Source of the DNA: Plazaster borealis
Taxonomy: Eukaryota > Echinodermata > Asteroidea > Forcipulatida > Labidiasteridae
NCBI GenBank assembly: GCA_021014325.1
Contig: CM037472.1
Location: forward strand, 17,221,063-17,285,062
Direction: 5' to 3'
Length of the DNA stretch: 64,000 nt
Shown here one piece after another: positions 1 through 12,000 of this stretch. Within the stretch, counting starts at the first letter, position 1. Each line of letters opens with the position of its first letter. Position numbers and translations under genes: made by a program. The notes beneath the pieces were generated by a model. It did not search any database, was not told the DNA's origin, and worked only from the letters and a program-made list of their open reading frames with translations.

Positions 1-1235
1 CTCGGAGATTCCCGACCGGCACTTTTCCTTGCTAACAGCTTTACCGACCGGCACTATTTCGACCGGCAATGCTGAATATTTCATTACTTTGTCATCAGAA
101 GCCAACAATAAATTCCAGTATTTATGACAAAATACATCGCGTTTTGTTTTAATATCCATTCCTGACAGTCACTGACAATTTCTGACAAATACTCACTGAT
201 AACTTCTCATTTTCGTGCGTCTTAATTTATTTTGTCCCGGTCTGGTTGTACCGTATCAACTACCGTGCAAATATGCAGCAATGTGCTACGTAACGTCTAC
301 CTTATTCGTGGGACTGCAACTTTTCACGTGTAGTAGTTCCGCCCCAACTTGACAATCACCCAACTATAGTTGGGATCGCAGTATCTCATTGCAGTGAGGT
401 TACCGTCAGAGCTCTATGGGCGATCCCAACTATAGTTGCGGCTCCCCAACTGTATCACTCAAGGTGCTATAGTTTGGGCGATTGCCAAGTTTGGCAGTGA
501 CGGATCATTCATAGTGATTTTCCCTTTGCCTGCACGTGCAATTCCACTGGCGCTTGTGTATGATAACTTCTACTGTATTATTGTGGACAGCTGATTGTGG
601 ACAAGCCTATTAATTTGTTGTTTATACAATACAAAAGTTTTGAGTTCATCATTTGCTCGTAATCATGCCGCTATCGCAGCGAAGTATAAACAGTTTCTTT
701 AGAATCTTCAATAAATTGGACAAACTTGGCAGCATGGGGTAAACTTACCTATTGAATAATAGAATAATCCTGTACAATGAATGAACGAAGCTTGGCAGGC
801 TCAACAACTATCGCCGTGTTGCCTCGATCTTGTTGTCAGCTGCTTGTTGTATTTTCTGTATCTCCATGGTTCGTTCATCCATGGTTCGTTTGGCGCCTTA
901 AGTTTTAAGGCATAAGGTAGGGGTGGTGGTGGTGCCATTTCGTTAAGTAAATATTTTGTTAAAAATTTGATAGAAATTATAGCAATTGTCATTGTCTGCT
1001 ATGATGTATTGTTTCATCAAAAGAGATGCTTACTGCAATGGCGTCCATTGCAACGCTCACTTCACATTTTTAGCGTGAATTTTACCATCTTGAAAAAAAA
1101 TTCCGACCGGCACTAAATTTGGGCTAGTGACAACACTGTAAGTTTATTATCACAGAATAAATTTACCTTGTCAGCAGCTAATCGTATTAAAAGCATTATT
1201 TAAATGCAGCGTCACATTTAAAAAAATAATTGATA
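1..1235. other. non-coding left edge; CGACCGGCA motif repeated
   Basis: No exon is evident. The motif CGACCGGCA occurs three times in the first 70 bases and again near 1105, possibly marking ends of a repeat spanning this stretch. The foldback at 338-503 is the only other clear structure. Confidence 0.4.
338..503. mobile_element. foldback MITE with CAACTATAGTTG palindromes
   Basis: The ends are imperfect inverted repeats (about 30 bp: left CCCAACTTGACAATC, right GATTGCCAAGTTTGG). Inside them a nearly perfect hairpin has 19-bp arms at 361-379 and 420-438, each containing CAACTATAGTTG. The whole unit could fold into a long stem. No coding capacity. Confidence 0.6.
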
Positions 1236-1740
1236 GTTAAAATTCAATTCAATTCAAAGCAACGTTTATTACCACATTACATCATCAAAAAGTACAGTCA
1301 ATTATGTATGAATGTGGAGGCACGTTCCAAAAAGCGGGGCTTGTCAAGGAACAGCCTACAAAACGAAACAAAACAACAGCTTTACAATAGACGAGTAAAC
1401 AAAATAACACCTACAACAAGTAACAATAACAGTGTGTGTTTACGTGTATGACGACTAGCAACAGTAGTAAGATGAGATATAATTCAAGGGGGGGGTCCAG
1501 TAACCGTAAAATAGGTTAAAAGAGTTTACTGAAACGGCTGGTGGATTAAAGCATATTTCAGTTTTTGTTTGAAAAGAGCCGGTGATTTACTTTTACAAAG
1601 AGATACAGGAAGACTGTTCCAGTTAACAGGGCCTGAGAACGTAATGAAATGTTGGGAGCGATTGGTTTTAACGAGCGGAATGTGAACTTTAGAACAAGAC
1701 TGGGTAATTAACCGTGAACAGATCTGTTTAACTGAAAAAG
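1236..1740 (-). mobile_element. 5'-truncated LINE copy with 3' UTR and (GAATT)n tail
   Basis: On the minus strand the ORF2 remnant is followed by about 270 bp of 3' UTR, an AATAAA and a short GAATTGAATTGAATT tail at 1237-1256. Short tandem 3' tails of this kind are usual for CR1/L2-type elements. The copy ends about 50 bp before a TTAA-type MITE. Confidence 0.65.
1526..1735 (-). pseudogene. 3' end of a LINE ORF2 (reverse transcriptase protein C-terminus), truncated
   Basis: Reading the minus strand gives a frame containing RLITQSCSKVHIPLVKTN and SGPVNWNSLPVSLC, then LFKQKLKYAL before a stop at 1526-1528. The 'WNSLP...FKxxLKxxL' pattern is the standard C-terminus of ORF2 in several non-LTR retrotransposon clades (CR1/L2/Jockey-like). 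Everything upstream, including the catalytic domains, is missing, so this is a 5'-truncated dead copy. Confidence 0.75.
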
Positions 1741-1788
1741 ATTATGCAGAGTGGGAGGGAGTGAATTATTGACATTAATTGATTTGGG

Positions 1789-2140
1789 TTAAAGGCCCTG
1801 TACACTATTGGTAAGATCGAAAAACACAAATGTTCACAGATTCACACATAACTTACATGATTTAAAGTAAGAAATAGTAGAAAGGGTTCCTTAAAATATT
1901 TCTACCTAAAATGCTATCGTTTCTGAGAAATGAGTAAAACAATAGTTTTTATCACGCGTGATAAAAACTCGATGTTTGAAAAAACAGAAAACACATAAGG
2001 TCTCTTTTCACTATTTTCTCGTGACCTCGATGACCAATTGAGCTCAAACTTTCACAGGTTTGTTTGTTCATGCATTATGTTGAATCACACAAAATGTGGA
2101 CACTGATTTTGAGCTGTTACCAAAAGTGTACAACCTTTAA
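1789..2140 (+). mobile_element. TTAA-flanked MITE, subfamily A
   Basis: TTAA borders both ends, with degraded terminal inverted repeats (left AAGGCCCTGTACACTATTGG, right CCAAAAGTGTACAACCTTT). The body is collinear with the copy at 59740-60551 and inverted relative to 29258-29627 and 39285-39654. TTAA target duplications are typical of piggyBac- and Kolobok-type DNA transposons. It lies 64 bp before a TALPID3 exon. Confidence 0.75.
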
Positions 2141-2204
2141 AGCCGTTCCCAGATGCAGATTTGATTGACTCTGTTTATTTCTTTTGGAAACATTCATTTG
2201 ACAG

Positions 2205-2325
2205 GAAGAGGATTGCTTGAAGAGATTCTCACAAGCCATGATGAAGAAGAGCGAAGGCTGGCCACTAGAGGGCGCCAGATACCCACATCATCCTACCCAA
2301 AAACCTCACACAGCTCTGTGACAAG
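2205..2325 (+). CDS. TALPID3: TALPID3 exon a (internal)
   Basis: The 121-bp exon lies between a CAG acceptor (2202-2204) and an AAG|GTAAGT donor at 2326. The first two bases finish a split codon, then the frame reads RGLLEEILTSHDEEERRLAT and continues to a serine/threonine-rich stretch ending SSVT. Its last two bases, AG, combine with the A that begins the next exon to give Arg. The LLEEIL stretch followed by a Ser/Thr-rich tail ending in T-R resembles the vertebrate TALPID3 segment LLEQIL...SLTR, which directly precedes the segment encoded by the next exon. That match and the phase fit link this exon to exons 53 kb away. A TTAA-type MITE ends only 64 bp upstream. If the link is wrong, this is an exon of another unidentified gene. 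Confidence 0.78.
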
Positions 2326-2619
2326 GTAAGTGTCATGCAGATGTTATTGCTGGATGTTCAATGCTAAAACAATTTTCTTTCAAGCGCAGCTTTCTAAAAT
2401 GTTTGTCATGCAGGGAATTGAAAAGCCTTTGTGTGAGGGCCTGCTCTATAGGTTATTGTCCAATATTTTGCAGTAAGTAGCAAAAAGCAGTGTTGCAGTC
2501 TGCCATGAGTCAGTGGAAACAATCTAATGAGGTTTGCGGAGACGCCATGTACTTAAATCTGTCTATGAGTTGTGGTGGTTCTGAAAAGAAGGGTGGAAAC
2601 GAGCCATACCTTTTACAGG

Positions 2620-2880
2620 GATTGGTCTTTCCTTTGGTTAGAGTTATTAATAGTTCAGCCAAGAACAAATGTCAACAACCTTTGTTGACAGTTTAACGTA
2701 TTGACAGTTTAACGTATTACTGTGTTGCAGAATAACTTGATCGATGGGCTTCCCTTTGTCTTTCCTTTGGCATTCAACTGTTATTTCAGCTAAGAAGAAC
2801 TGTCCAACCTTTGTTGACAGTTTAACGTATTACCACGTTCAGAATAACTTGATTGATGGGCTTCCCCCTCTGAGTGTACA
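2620..2880 (+). repeat. imperfect direct duplication of about 130 bp
   Basis: The segment with TTTGTTGACAGTTTAACGTA and AATAACTTGATYGATGGGCT is present twice, first at about 2625-2760 and again at about 2765-2880. A small internal re-duplication of TTGACAGTTTAACGTATT occurs at 2684-2718. Non-coding. Confidence 0.7.
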
Positions 2881-4049
2881 ACTGTTCAATGTTTTGAAGA
2901 AAACCTTTGATTCACCTGTTTTAGTGAAGTGGGGACTGTTCTTCATCCGTTCCCTCACTTTATAATCACCTTCCCAGGTTAACTCATTTTGGGGTATTCC
3001 TTGGAAGAACATCAATTCCTAATGGAGGAATAGTCACCGCAAAGGGACTCGGGGATAGACTCCCATCTAGGATTACATTTGGGTGTCTGGTTTTTGTCTA
3101 CTTGTAAATTCCCAAACTGTTTAACTCCACAGCTCCTTATCAGTCACTTGTGACGCTAAATATTCATTTATCTAACTGTGAGTCCATCACGTAGACAAGT
3201 CTGATGGCCACATGATAAACCATGGCCCCCTAAAAGAAATCCGACTATTTATATAATTCCAAAAATGTTTCCAAGTATTATACAGCCCGCCACACCTGTG
3301 TTATGTCAAATTCACCTCTCCATAGACTTTCTCTCTCCCTACAACACAGTGTCTAGAAAGGAAACAACACCAAGTAAATCCAGGTCAAATCCTTAGCTGG
3401 ATTCTAGCCAGGAAACTGATCAATCTTTCCTTTTTTTGTGCTTCCTGTCTCAAGCCTGAAGTTCCCCCCAATCCCCTCTTAGAGTGGGACATGTACCCTC
3501 TTACAGCTTCTAGATGAAGTGATTACTTTGTCTAATGCAGGTGTAAGGGGACAGTGGAGCTTTGGGGAGGAGGGGGTACGCTAAACATGATGGTGATGAT
3601 GGGTAGTACCCAGCAGTTTCAATATCTGACAGCCATCATCTGTACTTACTAGCTATGTGTGTATTTTAGGTGTTTTTGCCATTTGTGTCTGGACAGTTGT
3701 TGGTGGAATTTCCTATGGTAATGATGGCCACATTTATTTTGACAAGTTTTCTTTAAAGGTGACTACCGAAGTAAATTAGCCTTTAAGTACACTACCTCAG
3801 AAGGAATTAATAGGCACAGTCTTACAAATACAACTTCAACAAAACAAATTTATGTTTAAAATGTTGTGGTTTTTTAAAAAACAACACTTTAAGTTGATCT
3901 GTTTGAAAGTTTATCGGCTGTCTTTCATGTGATGAAGAATCAATTTTGAAGTTTGAAAAGTTTGTGAGGTTTTTTTATTTGTTATGTTTTGCAATGTTAA
4001 ATGCAACTGGCATGCTCTTAACAACAATGTCCACTTTCTCCGCCCTCAG

Positions 4050-4098
4050 ACCAACACAAAACATCTCTGCCTCAGACCAACACAAAACATCTCTGCGT
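4050..4098 (+). repeat. two copies of a 24-26-bp direct repeat
   Basis: CAGACCAACACAAAACATCT followed by CTGC occurs twice back to back, consistent with a recent tandem duplication. Confidence 0.7.
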
Positions 4099-5137
4099 TC
4101 TTTTCATATGATATAGAATCATATTCAAAGGAAAACTTAAGGCAATTCCAATAAAAATATCAATGGTTTTGTCTTGTTTCATGACGTCTTTGCAATTTAA
4201 AAAAATCCAATCAGCAAACTCTTTGTAGCAATTGCCCCTTGCTCCACCCTGAATCAGACTTTGTTTTCAACTCTTTCGCTGCGGGAAAGCACAGTGACAA
4301 AGCTTATCTCAGCATTTTTTCCAAACCACAACAGTTCTCAATCCAAGAATCTTCAGAAGCAATTCTTTCATTTCAGAGGAAAAGGGCTTAACCTGGATAA
4401 CTCACTGACCCACTTTAAATCGGAAATTTCCCCCCGAAGAAACCCAAAGTTATATTTGATTGATCGTAACTCGTTTTGCAAATTCATTGCTTTTGCCGAA
4501 GTTAAGTACTAGCAGCAGAGAGTAAGTTTCAATTAGTGCTTCCTTTGGACGTGATTCATGCCAATTCAAATCAAAATAATCTGCAAAGAGGAAAAACAAA
4601 CCTGACGTTGGCCTGTAGTGATGACTTAGAAATCAACCAACATGTCATTGGTAAAATAATGATGGATCAAAAAACCTGCCATCAAGAATGAAAGTACATG
4701 TTCAACACGCAGGTCAAGTTTCATATTTCAACTTGCGTACTCTAAACCTCTGTCCATTCATGAATTTGATCAAGTTGATCATGCACATACAAACACACAC
4801 ACACACAAAAATAACAGCATTAAGAGAACTTTGTAGAAATACATTAAATTTGATGCAATGCAGACTTTAAGAAGTCATACATGTACTTTTTTTTTTCTTC
4901 AGACAAAATGATGTCTTGGAAATTTATACTTCCTGTTACACCCTATGTAACATGTAAATGTCTGAGATACTTGAAGTATGAAGATATAGCAAATTTGACC
5001 ATGTTACTCTGCACGACAAAATGCTGCTCCTCACCGTTAGGAGTAACTGTTTTTCAGGGGAGAGGGGGGGGTTCATGCCCACATCAGCAATATTGCAAGC
5101 AATAACAAACTGCACTCTTTGATTGTCACTCAAGAAC

Positions 5138-5325
5138 GAGTTATCAGTCGCTCAACAATGAGTTATCAGTCACTTAACAATGAGTTATCAGTCACTCAAC
5201 AACGAGTTATCAGTCACTCAACCGCAAGTTATCAGTCACTCAACAATGAGTTATCAGTCACTCAACAACGAGTTATCAGTCACTCAACAACGAGTTATCA
5301 GTCACTCAACAATGAGTTATCAGAA
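5138..5325 (+). repeat. 22-bp minisatellite, about 8.5 units
   Basis: The unit GAGTTATCAGTCACTCAACA followed by AY is repeated head to tail with only a few substitutions (for example CAACCGC in the fourth unit). Because 22 is not a multiple of three, successive units shift frame and create two overlapping open frames that look like repetitive proteins. These are artefacts. Confidence 0.95.
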
Positions 5326-5642
5326 TCTGTACCTCCTCACATCCTCAAGCACACACTGCCCCACTTTTTGGTGCAACTAAACACCCTCACAGGCTAAGTG
5401 TTATTCAGGGAATGAGATTAGGAGTTGATTGAGTAGCTTCAGTTGAATCTATGACACCATTGATGGATGATGAAGAAATTAACGCCACATGTGATGTTTG
5501 ACTTTGAGCACTCAGCAGACCTTAGTGATTCATTACTTGGACTTTTCCCTTTGATCAAGATATTCCTGTAGCCTTTAATCCTCTGAGTTTAATATTGGAA
5601 GAATAATGTCCCGTCTCATGGAATACATCACTGATCTTGTTA

Positions 5643-5805
5643 GGGCCCAATTTCATTGCGCTGCTTTAAGAATGCAAGCAAAAAAAATCAACGCTTACAA
5701 TAGTATCCACATAGGTTAGCAATGAATTTTTGGTTTGTATGCATGTGTACCTCACATTAATCTAAGCATTCTTCGCTTAAACAACTAGCACAGGAATTTG
5801 GCCCT
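5643..5805. mobile_element. GGGCC-ended repeat (short copy)
   Basis: It starts GGGCCCAATTTCATTGCGCT and ends GGAATTTGGCCC, with the ends being inverted repeats. The same family occurs at 57046-57627 and 59069-59260 and probably as a fragment near 35485-35655. Internal TTAGC/GCTAA motifs are frequent. Confidence 0.6.
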
Positions 5806-5900
5806 AATCCTTTTATGAGGAGAATGGTGACCGAAAGTGCAAAATTTTGCAGTAAGCAGAGCCGTGGAATATGGCCCAATATGTGTACACTTCAAATCAA

Positions 5901-6152
5901 TATGCATTAGTCTTGGTTCAAGACATTCCTGCTGTATGTTCCCCACCACTGTGCCAGACACTGCATGCTTTCATTTTCCAAATGCTGCCAATAGAGGGTG
6001 GTCTCTCAAAACGAACACCGGTTCCTGGGTGATAGCAGTTCATTTTGAGAGAGCTGTAGAGCACCCTCGATTAGTGGCAGTTTGTAACTGAAAGCCCACG
6101 GTGGTGGGAAATATACAACAGGAATGTCTTGAACCAAGACTTGGTATATGCA
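5901..6152. mobile_element. foldback MITE with about 45-bp inverted ends
   Basis: The left arm (5911 on) reads TCTTGGTTCAAGACATTCCT and continues to CCCACCAC. The right arm (6097-6146) is its near-perfect reverse complement. TATGCA lies at both borders (5901-5906 and 6147-6152), a plausible target duplication. Inner segments (AGAGGGTG..TCTCTCAAAA / TTTTGAGAGA..CACCCTC) are also complementary, so the whole unit folds back. Confidence 0.75.
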
Positions 6153-7017
6153 TGGAACAACCATCCTGTTATTATTTTAGTACGTAACTTTGTTTTGCTT
6201 GAGGTGACTATATGTAGAATTGGGGATGACTAAGTAACCATGTCTGAAATTAAACTCTTATAGGAAGAAGTGGTATAGTTCTGCAAAGACCCATGGTTGA
6301 GATATTGCTTTATAGAAGAAGCAGGCTTAGAGTTACCCATCAGGGATAACCTCTGTTACCTTAGTCCTGTTCTTAAGAGCTCTTAACCGTGCTCCCATGG
6401 ACATTCTTATTTTCTATTATAAATTCGAATGCCCTTTTTTTTCATTAGGAAAAGTAACCACTGCCTTTCAGGAGCGAGATTCCGTGCGTGATAATGCATG
6501 CTGATATTTTGTAGAGATCCTAAGAGGGATTATGGAAGGGCTTCTTTTCCCCATAATAAACTGAACATCTCTCAATGTTTCCTCATAAAGGGGACAGCGT
6601 TTCAAACAATGAGCACTGTTTCAAGGGGGGGGATATCAGGTTTACACTTGGCAAGTTTTTCCGTTGAAATTTGACGTTTTCCCCATACAAGTAACCCAAT
6701 ACTTGTATGCCCTTAATGAGAAGGTTTTTTAATTCCACATGTTAATGATCTGACCAATTTTGGTGCACTTCTGAAACTGATCTGGGTGTCCTTGGCTCTA
6801 CTGGTTTCACCTATCAAGATGAAGGCATTGTGTCAGCTATTAGCCAGCCTCGGGGTAAAACCTAATGTCCGGAGGGGCTGTACTTGAGGGTTTGTCATGC
6901 AAGATGGAAGGATAAGGTCGATGGTCACCTCCCCCAGCTGACTCACCATTGATTGTCATACTCCCTAATGTACATGCACACAAAGCCTCGAATGCTCAGG
7001 CGAGCTTGGCGACTGCT

Positions 7018-7184
7018 CTATATTCCGACACCCCTATGTTCCGACAACCCTATGTTCCGAAAAAACCCTCGTGATCGACATGCTAGGGCTAGGATTAGGG
7101 TTAGGGTTAGGGTTAGGAATAGGAAAATACAACAGGGGTGTCGGAACATAGGGGTGTCGGAACATAGAAGTGTCGGAACATAGG
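7018..7184. repeat. inverted CTATGTTCCGACA repeats around a (TTAGGG)n-like core
   Basis: The left side carries CCTATGTTCCGACA-type units and the right side carries three reverse-complement units (TGTCGGAACATAG). Between them is GGGCTAGGATTAGGGTTAGGGTTAGGGTTAGG at 7086-7117. TTAGGG is the ancestral metazoan telomere repeat. The symmetric arrangement suggests a foldback mobile element rather than a chromosome-end relic. Confidence 0.8.
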
Positions 7185-9029
7185 TGTGTAACCGGCAAGC
7201 TTTGCTATAATTTTGAAAAGCATTGACACATGAAATATTGGCACCCACTATATTTTAATTTTATACAAGATGCAAGACCCTTGTAGTATTTCAATACATA
7301 AAATAGTACTACTGTCAACTCTTGTCAACTACTGTCAACAAAATGAAAGGTACTTTTGTGTCAGTAGTAAGTGCAGTTTCGCTGGTTCGAATAGCATGTG
7401 TCAATGCAGGGTAAATGATCTTTTTAACTCTCTCTCTCTCTCGCTCTTCTTCAAGTCTCCTGTTTCACGTATGAATTAATGCATGGACAGATCCCGGGCT
7501 CTCCTGTATCGCCGCATCTACCTGGATAGCTCATCCTCACCCACTCGGGTCGTATGTACTATTTAGACATCTTTTAAAGTGACAATACCAATCAGGCTTC
7601 AGACTGAAATAGTATAGCTCTGCTGGTTATTGGAAATGGTGTGATGGTTTTTTGTGTTTGTGGATGTAAACAACACCTGTCTTTGCTTGCAAGTGCAATC
7701 TCTGCCTCGTGTCACTCTGTGTGCTCACTTCATTATGCACATGGTGAGTGGGAGGAATTGTATTACAGTCTTGTATATTGATAATACAGGGAATGTTCTT
7801 GTTTACTTTCGTTAAAACTGTACTTTTTGAAGAAGTGATTTTGTGGACTGAAAAATGAAAATCTGGTTGTTCCAGTTTGTTTCATGGGTGGTGTTAATTA
7901 TATTCACGGAAATCATTCCTGTTTGAAATGATGCCGACAGTTTCCATTTTCTGTGTGACATTTTGTTTTTGGTTTCCCCCATTCCTTTGAACGTTTCCAC
8001 GAATTATCAATCTGTCAAATAAACGGCTGAATATCAGGAGCAGATCAATCATAAAGTAAACACAGGAAGGCTTCACGTTTCATGTGCCGCTGATAAATAG
8101 TACATGTCAACTCTTGTAGTTCAACGATGTGTCAATGTATACATCTTCCCTTAATACCTGAACCATCATTCATATCTAGCTCGGTCACACAATGTATACA
8201 ACATGTTCTCAGAATAACCCCAGAGCTACATGTATGATATGTCCCGCCTTTTTTGCCTGACTGATTCTTGTCATGGAATGCACTTTTTTTCCTCAGTTTC
8301 TCCATGTGCACACCTTTCAGTGTCGATTGTTAAACCAGGGTGAGGGGGTTTTGGAGGTCATGCACTTTTTTTCTTGAAGTCAAAGCCTTTGAAATACAAC
8401 CTTATCAAAACGGTTGCCGTTTCGCTTTTCGTTCTGCTACATCAGATACACCAGGATGCTTGTCCAAAATATATATTAAACTTGATTTTTTTTAACCATA
8501 ATTTTTAAAACATTTACAGGCGAGTGTTATGAGTACACATAGTCCTACATGGAAAGTTAACCTTGCAGAAAGTGTTTAGTTTGAAAATTGTGTTTTGTAA
8601 CTTGTAACTATTTTCAAAGAGGTTAAGTGAAAGAATGCTATTACACTATGCTGGTATACCTATCCGGTTGTTTTAGTTAGGCTTCAAATTATACAGTGGT
8701 GACAAGCGAACGTGGCGCTTATTGTGACTGAATAACGTATGGGCGTGTGCATGTGTATGTACGTGTATACATGTACACGTACATACATGTACATGTAATT
8801 GGCTATACATTATTGGAGAGTTCATTATTTTGTTGCTATCTACTGTAGATAGCATGATTCAATGGTGTTTAGTTACGTTCTTCCTGACCGATTGCGTTAA
8901 TTATTCATACATTGGTGACACCAGTGCCGAGCTAATGAAAGAATTACTTAATCACCAGTCTTTGAAGTTGCTTAATTAACCTTTCTCATGTTGTGACTGT
9001 CTTGTTATGAACGAAACCTGAGACAAAAT

Positions 9030-12000
9030 TTTGCCTTGCGCTGGAATTGGATTCTCCCCCAAAACCCCGATCTTGTACCTCACAGCCAAAGCCAATCATG
9101 GTCTCGGATCTTAATCTTTTATATTGCATCGACTGCTGAGCTAAAGCTATGCTGAAAAATAAAGTGTTTGAAGTCAGCCCGCAGCCACTCGGTCATATAT
9201 TCCGTTGATGTTGAAAATGTTCGCTATAAATACTAACTTGGCCCTTGGGCATCGAGTGTCGGCTGCCTCGATACAAGGCTCCCTCGTAAATGAGCACGCA
9301 TCACAGAGACCTTACACCAAGTACATCTATATGGCTGGCTTCAGTCCATCTCGCTCCAAGGGCTTCCGAAATACAGCCTTTGAGCATGCAGCGGCTTGGC
9401 GCTCGGTGCCGTGTCCCTGCCGGGGCTCTTCGCTAAAAAATGTATTCCCAGCACGTACAGTTGCCTCTCGCCTTCGCCGCGCAAACAACTTGAGCGGGCG
9501 CTCTGCCGCGGTGTAACCCGACTTGATGGAGTCTCGGTGAGCCTAGCCTCCGGACACCTTGAGCTGAGTGCTTGTTGTCCAGGCAATCCCATCCTCATAT
9601 GAAATTTCTATAGCTACGGGCCCCCACAGTGAATATATCCCATGGTAGGGGGACTCGTCGCGTCAATAGATATGCCTTGATCATCCATCTTTTCTCTTCT
9701 TGCCCGCGCTTGCTCCCGTAAGAATGATTTAGCAATTGCCTGGATTTACCAACAGATGTTTGGCGCGCCATCAGCCAGGGAGCTGAAGTCAATTAGGAGC
9801 CTTCAACCTCGTGTAAGATACCTCGAGGCCGGTATTATGCAGTCTATAAAGTGCACGGTGTCCTCGATCGAAGACCCGGGGATATGAGGACACTTCCTTG
9901 ACGAGGATCAGAGTGCAGATTAGCATATACCGTATCGCTTCTTATTCACACTGCTGCTCGGTACATTGCATTATCTTCACCATGGCAACCGAAAAGGTTC
10001 CTTAATAATTCTCCGGCTGCTGTGATGTGACATTGGTTTTGATCACAACATGAACATTTTTGGTTTTATGCTAGGAAGAAAAAATGTATATTTTTGCTAT
10101 CCGTACGTAAAATAAAATGTGATGGTGCTTATCTTGCAAAAACTGATTGGTGGCAGGGCAGATGGGGAAATATTTTGGGAAATTGTGTTTTTTTGTGATG
10201 CAGAAATGGAATTCGGCACTTAGTCAGAGCAGTCAGAGTATAATGGGGAAGATATTTGGCAAAGGGACATCGCAGATTTGTTCTTTGGAAAAATAACATG
10301 CAATTTTCAAAATTTTCAAAATGGCTGCTTGTTGTTTTACCTATCTTGTTTTCAAAGGACAAATCAGCGATGGCCCTATAGCCAAATATCGTTCTCGTGA
10401 CTATGACTGTGTGCCAAATTCCATGATTTAGTCATCAAATGCACAATCCCCAATCCCACCACCTACCTAGGATGTACTCCGTCTGCAGCAAATATTGGCT
10501 GTGCTTTTTGGGTGTTTTTTAAGTAGAAAAAAACCCCGCGCATTTTAAATTGTTTAATTATATTACCTTTATGTATAACGATATTGAACCAATAATATTA
10601 TATAGTTTTTTCCTCCCTCTCTGTCGGACCTACATCAATTATGTATTGTATGTTGGTAAAAATTGGTATGGTTTAAATAAGTTCAAGTTGTCCTTATTTA
10701 CAATCATTTTACTGAAAACAGTTTTTGTAGTAGGAGGTAATATTAACACAGTCCTTTGTTTTGACAATACCTTTGTAACAAAGAGACGCGTCTAGACGGT
10801 CCCCTCCCCTCATAGCTAACATTTTAAAATGGGGTTTTGAAAATTGGCAGAAGTATGTAAATGATATCAGGTCCGCAACATTCAGAAAACCGGGGCAATG
10901 GCACCTCGACCCATGAAATGCCCTGCACTATTTTCTGATCTATTTAGCTTTGCCTCCCCTAAAATGTAAATTGAATTTTCCAATTTCGGCTGTCCTCATT
11001 TTCCACGAGTCGAGTACCACGGCCGCCACTAGGCTTGGCAAGGGCCCAGCTATAGCATAGCCCGCCGGCACCTGCAGCAGACAAGGCGGCTCGTCTACAG
11101 CCTGGAAGTCTCGCTATTTCACAGTTTATCACCCGGTCTGTAGTCACGCTCAGAAAAGTCCTCCGGGATAATTTTGTTTTACCGATCGGACGTCTGAAAC
11201 GCTCTTACTTTTAGTATCTCGATTTTGCAGCTTGAGCGATTCTTACCGTGTCGTTTGTATGTAGCCTTCAAGGGTGTAGTCACTTTCTGCATCCAAGTTA
11301 ATATTTCTTTTAAGCGCAAATGGTTTTTTTCTACTGCTTCTTTCCTGAAACAAAAAAGCTGAGGTGATGTGACCTCACATATCGAAAGGTTATCGGGAAG
11401 TTGTTTTCGACCGAGAAATATTAGACAAACAAGTGAGAACAAAATGCTGCGATTGAAATCTTGGTATATGGCTTTCATTATTATAATTTTGACGTTGTGT
11501 CACACATAATAAAGTGAACGCTCTGAAAGGGTCACCGTCAATCCGTGTGAAGCTGACGTAAGTGACTACAGATTTGATGTCAGTTTTGAAGTTGGTTCGT
11601 AGCGGAGAGGTTCTTAACAACCATCTGCTCAGATGTCAACTCCTCCCTGACCTCATCTGTCAACCTAAACGCAATGCATCATCAGTCCCTCGCCTCGGGG
11701 CCCCCTCAGATATCTCCGTGAATTTACGTTCCCTGAGTCTCTCTCTCCCTCTCTCTCTATCCCAGTCCCAGTCTCTGGTGATTCCGGGAACTGATTGTAT
11801 TATAGAGAGAGAAGGGTCCAGTAATGACCCCCTTCATCATGGTTGAGTGGATCGAGCGGTATGACTCGCTCATGGGACCTCACACACGCTCGACCCGGGA
11901 AGGGGGGCACACTTGGGCGTGTCGAGCTTCCAGTACCCATGGGTGACTCATCCAACCTCGTGTTTGTGATGATGTCGGTGAACCCAATCTGTTCCCAGCG

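Larger units (their letters stand above)
2326..9000. other. TALPID3 giant intron, first part: AT-rich, non-coding
   Basis: Apart from the repeats listed separately, this stretch shows no coding exon, RNA gene or domain-bearing frame. A TG/CA-rich palindromic run (TACATGTACACGTACATACA) lies near 8750-8800. The open frames present are short and lack recognisable features. Confidence 0.6.

Noticed and set aside
5119..5397. Repetitive frames resembling a repeat protein, or a CRISPR-like array
   Set aside because: Tandem 22-bp minisatellite with no spacers; frame changes every unit; eukaryotic context.
7086..7117. True telomere or chromosome-fusion relic
   Set aside because: The tract is short and sits symmetrically inside inverted 13-bp-word repeats, which fits a mobile foldback better.
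9205..9602. Overlapping frames of 68-103 codons on both strands
   Set aside because: GC-rich stretch lowers stop-codon frequency; residues look arbitrary (Arg/Ser/Ala rich) with no motif.
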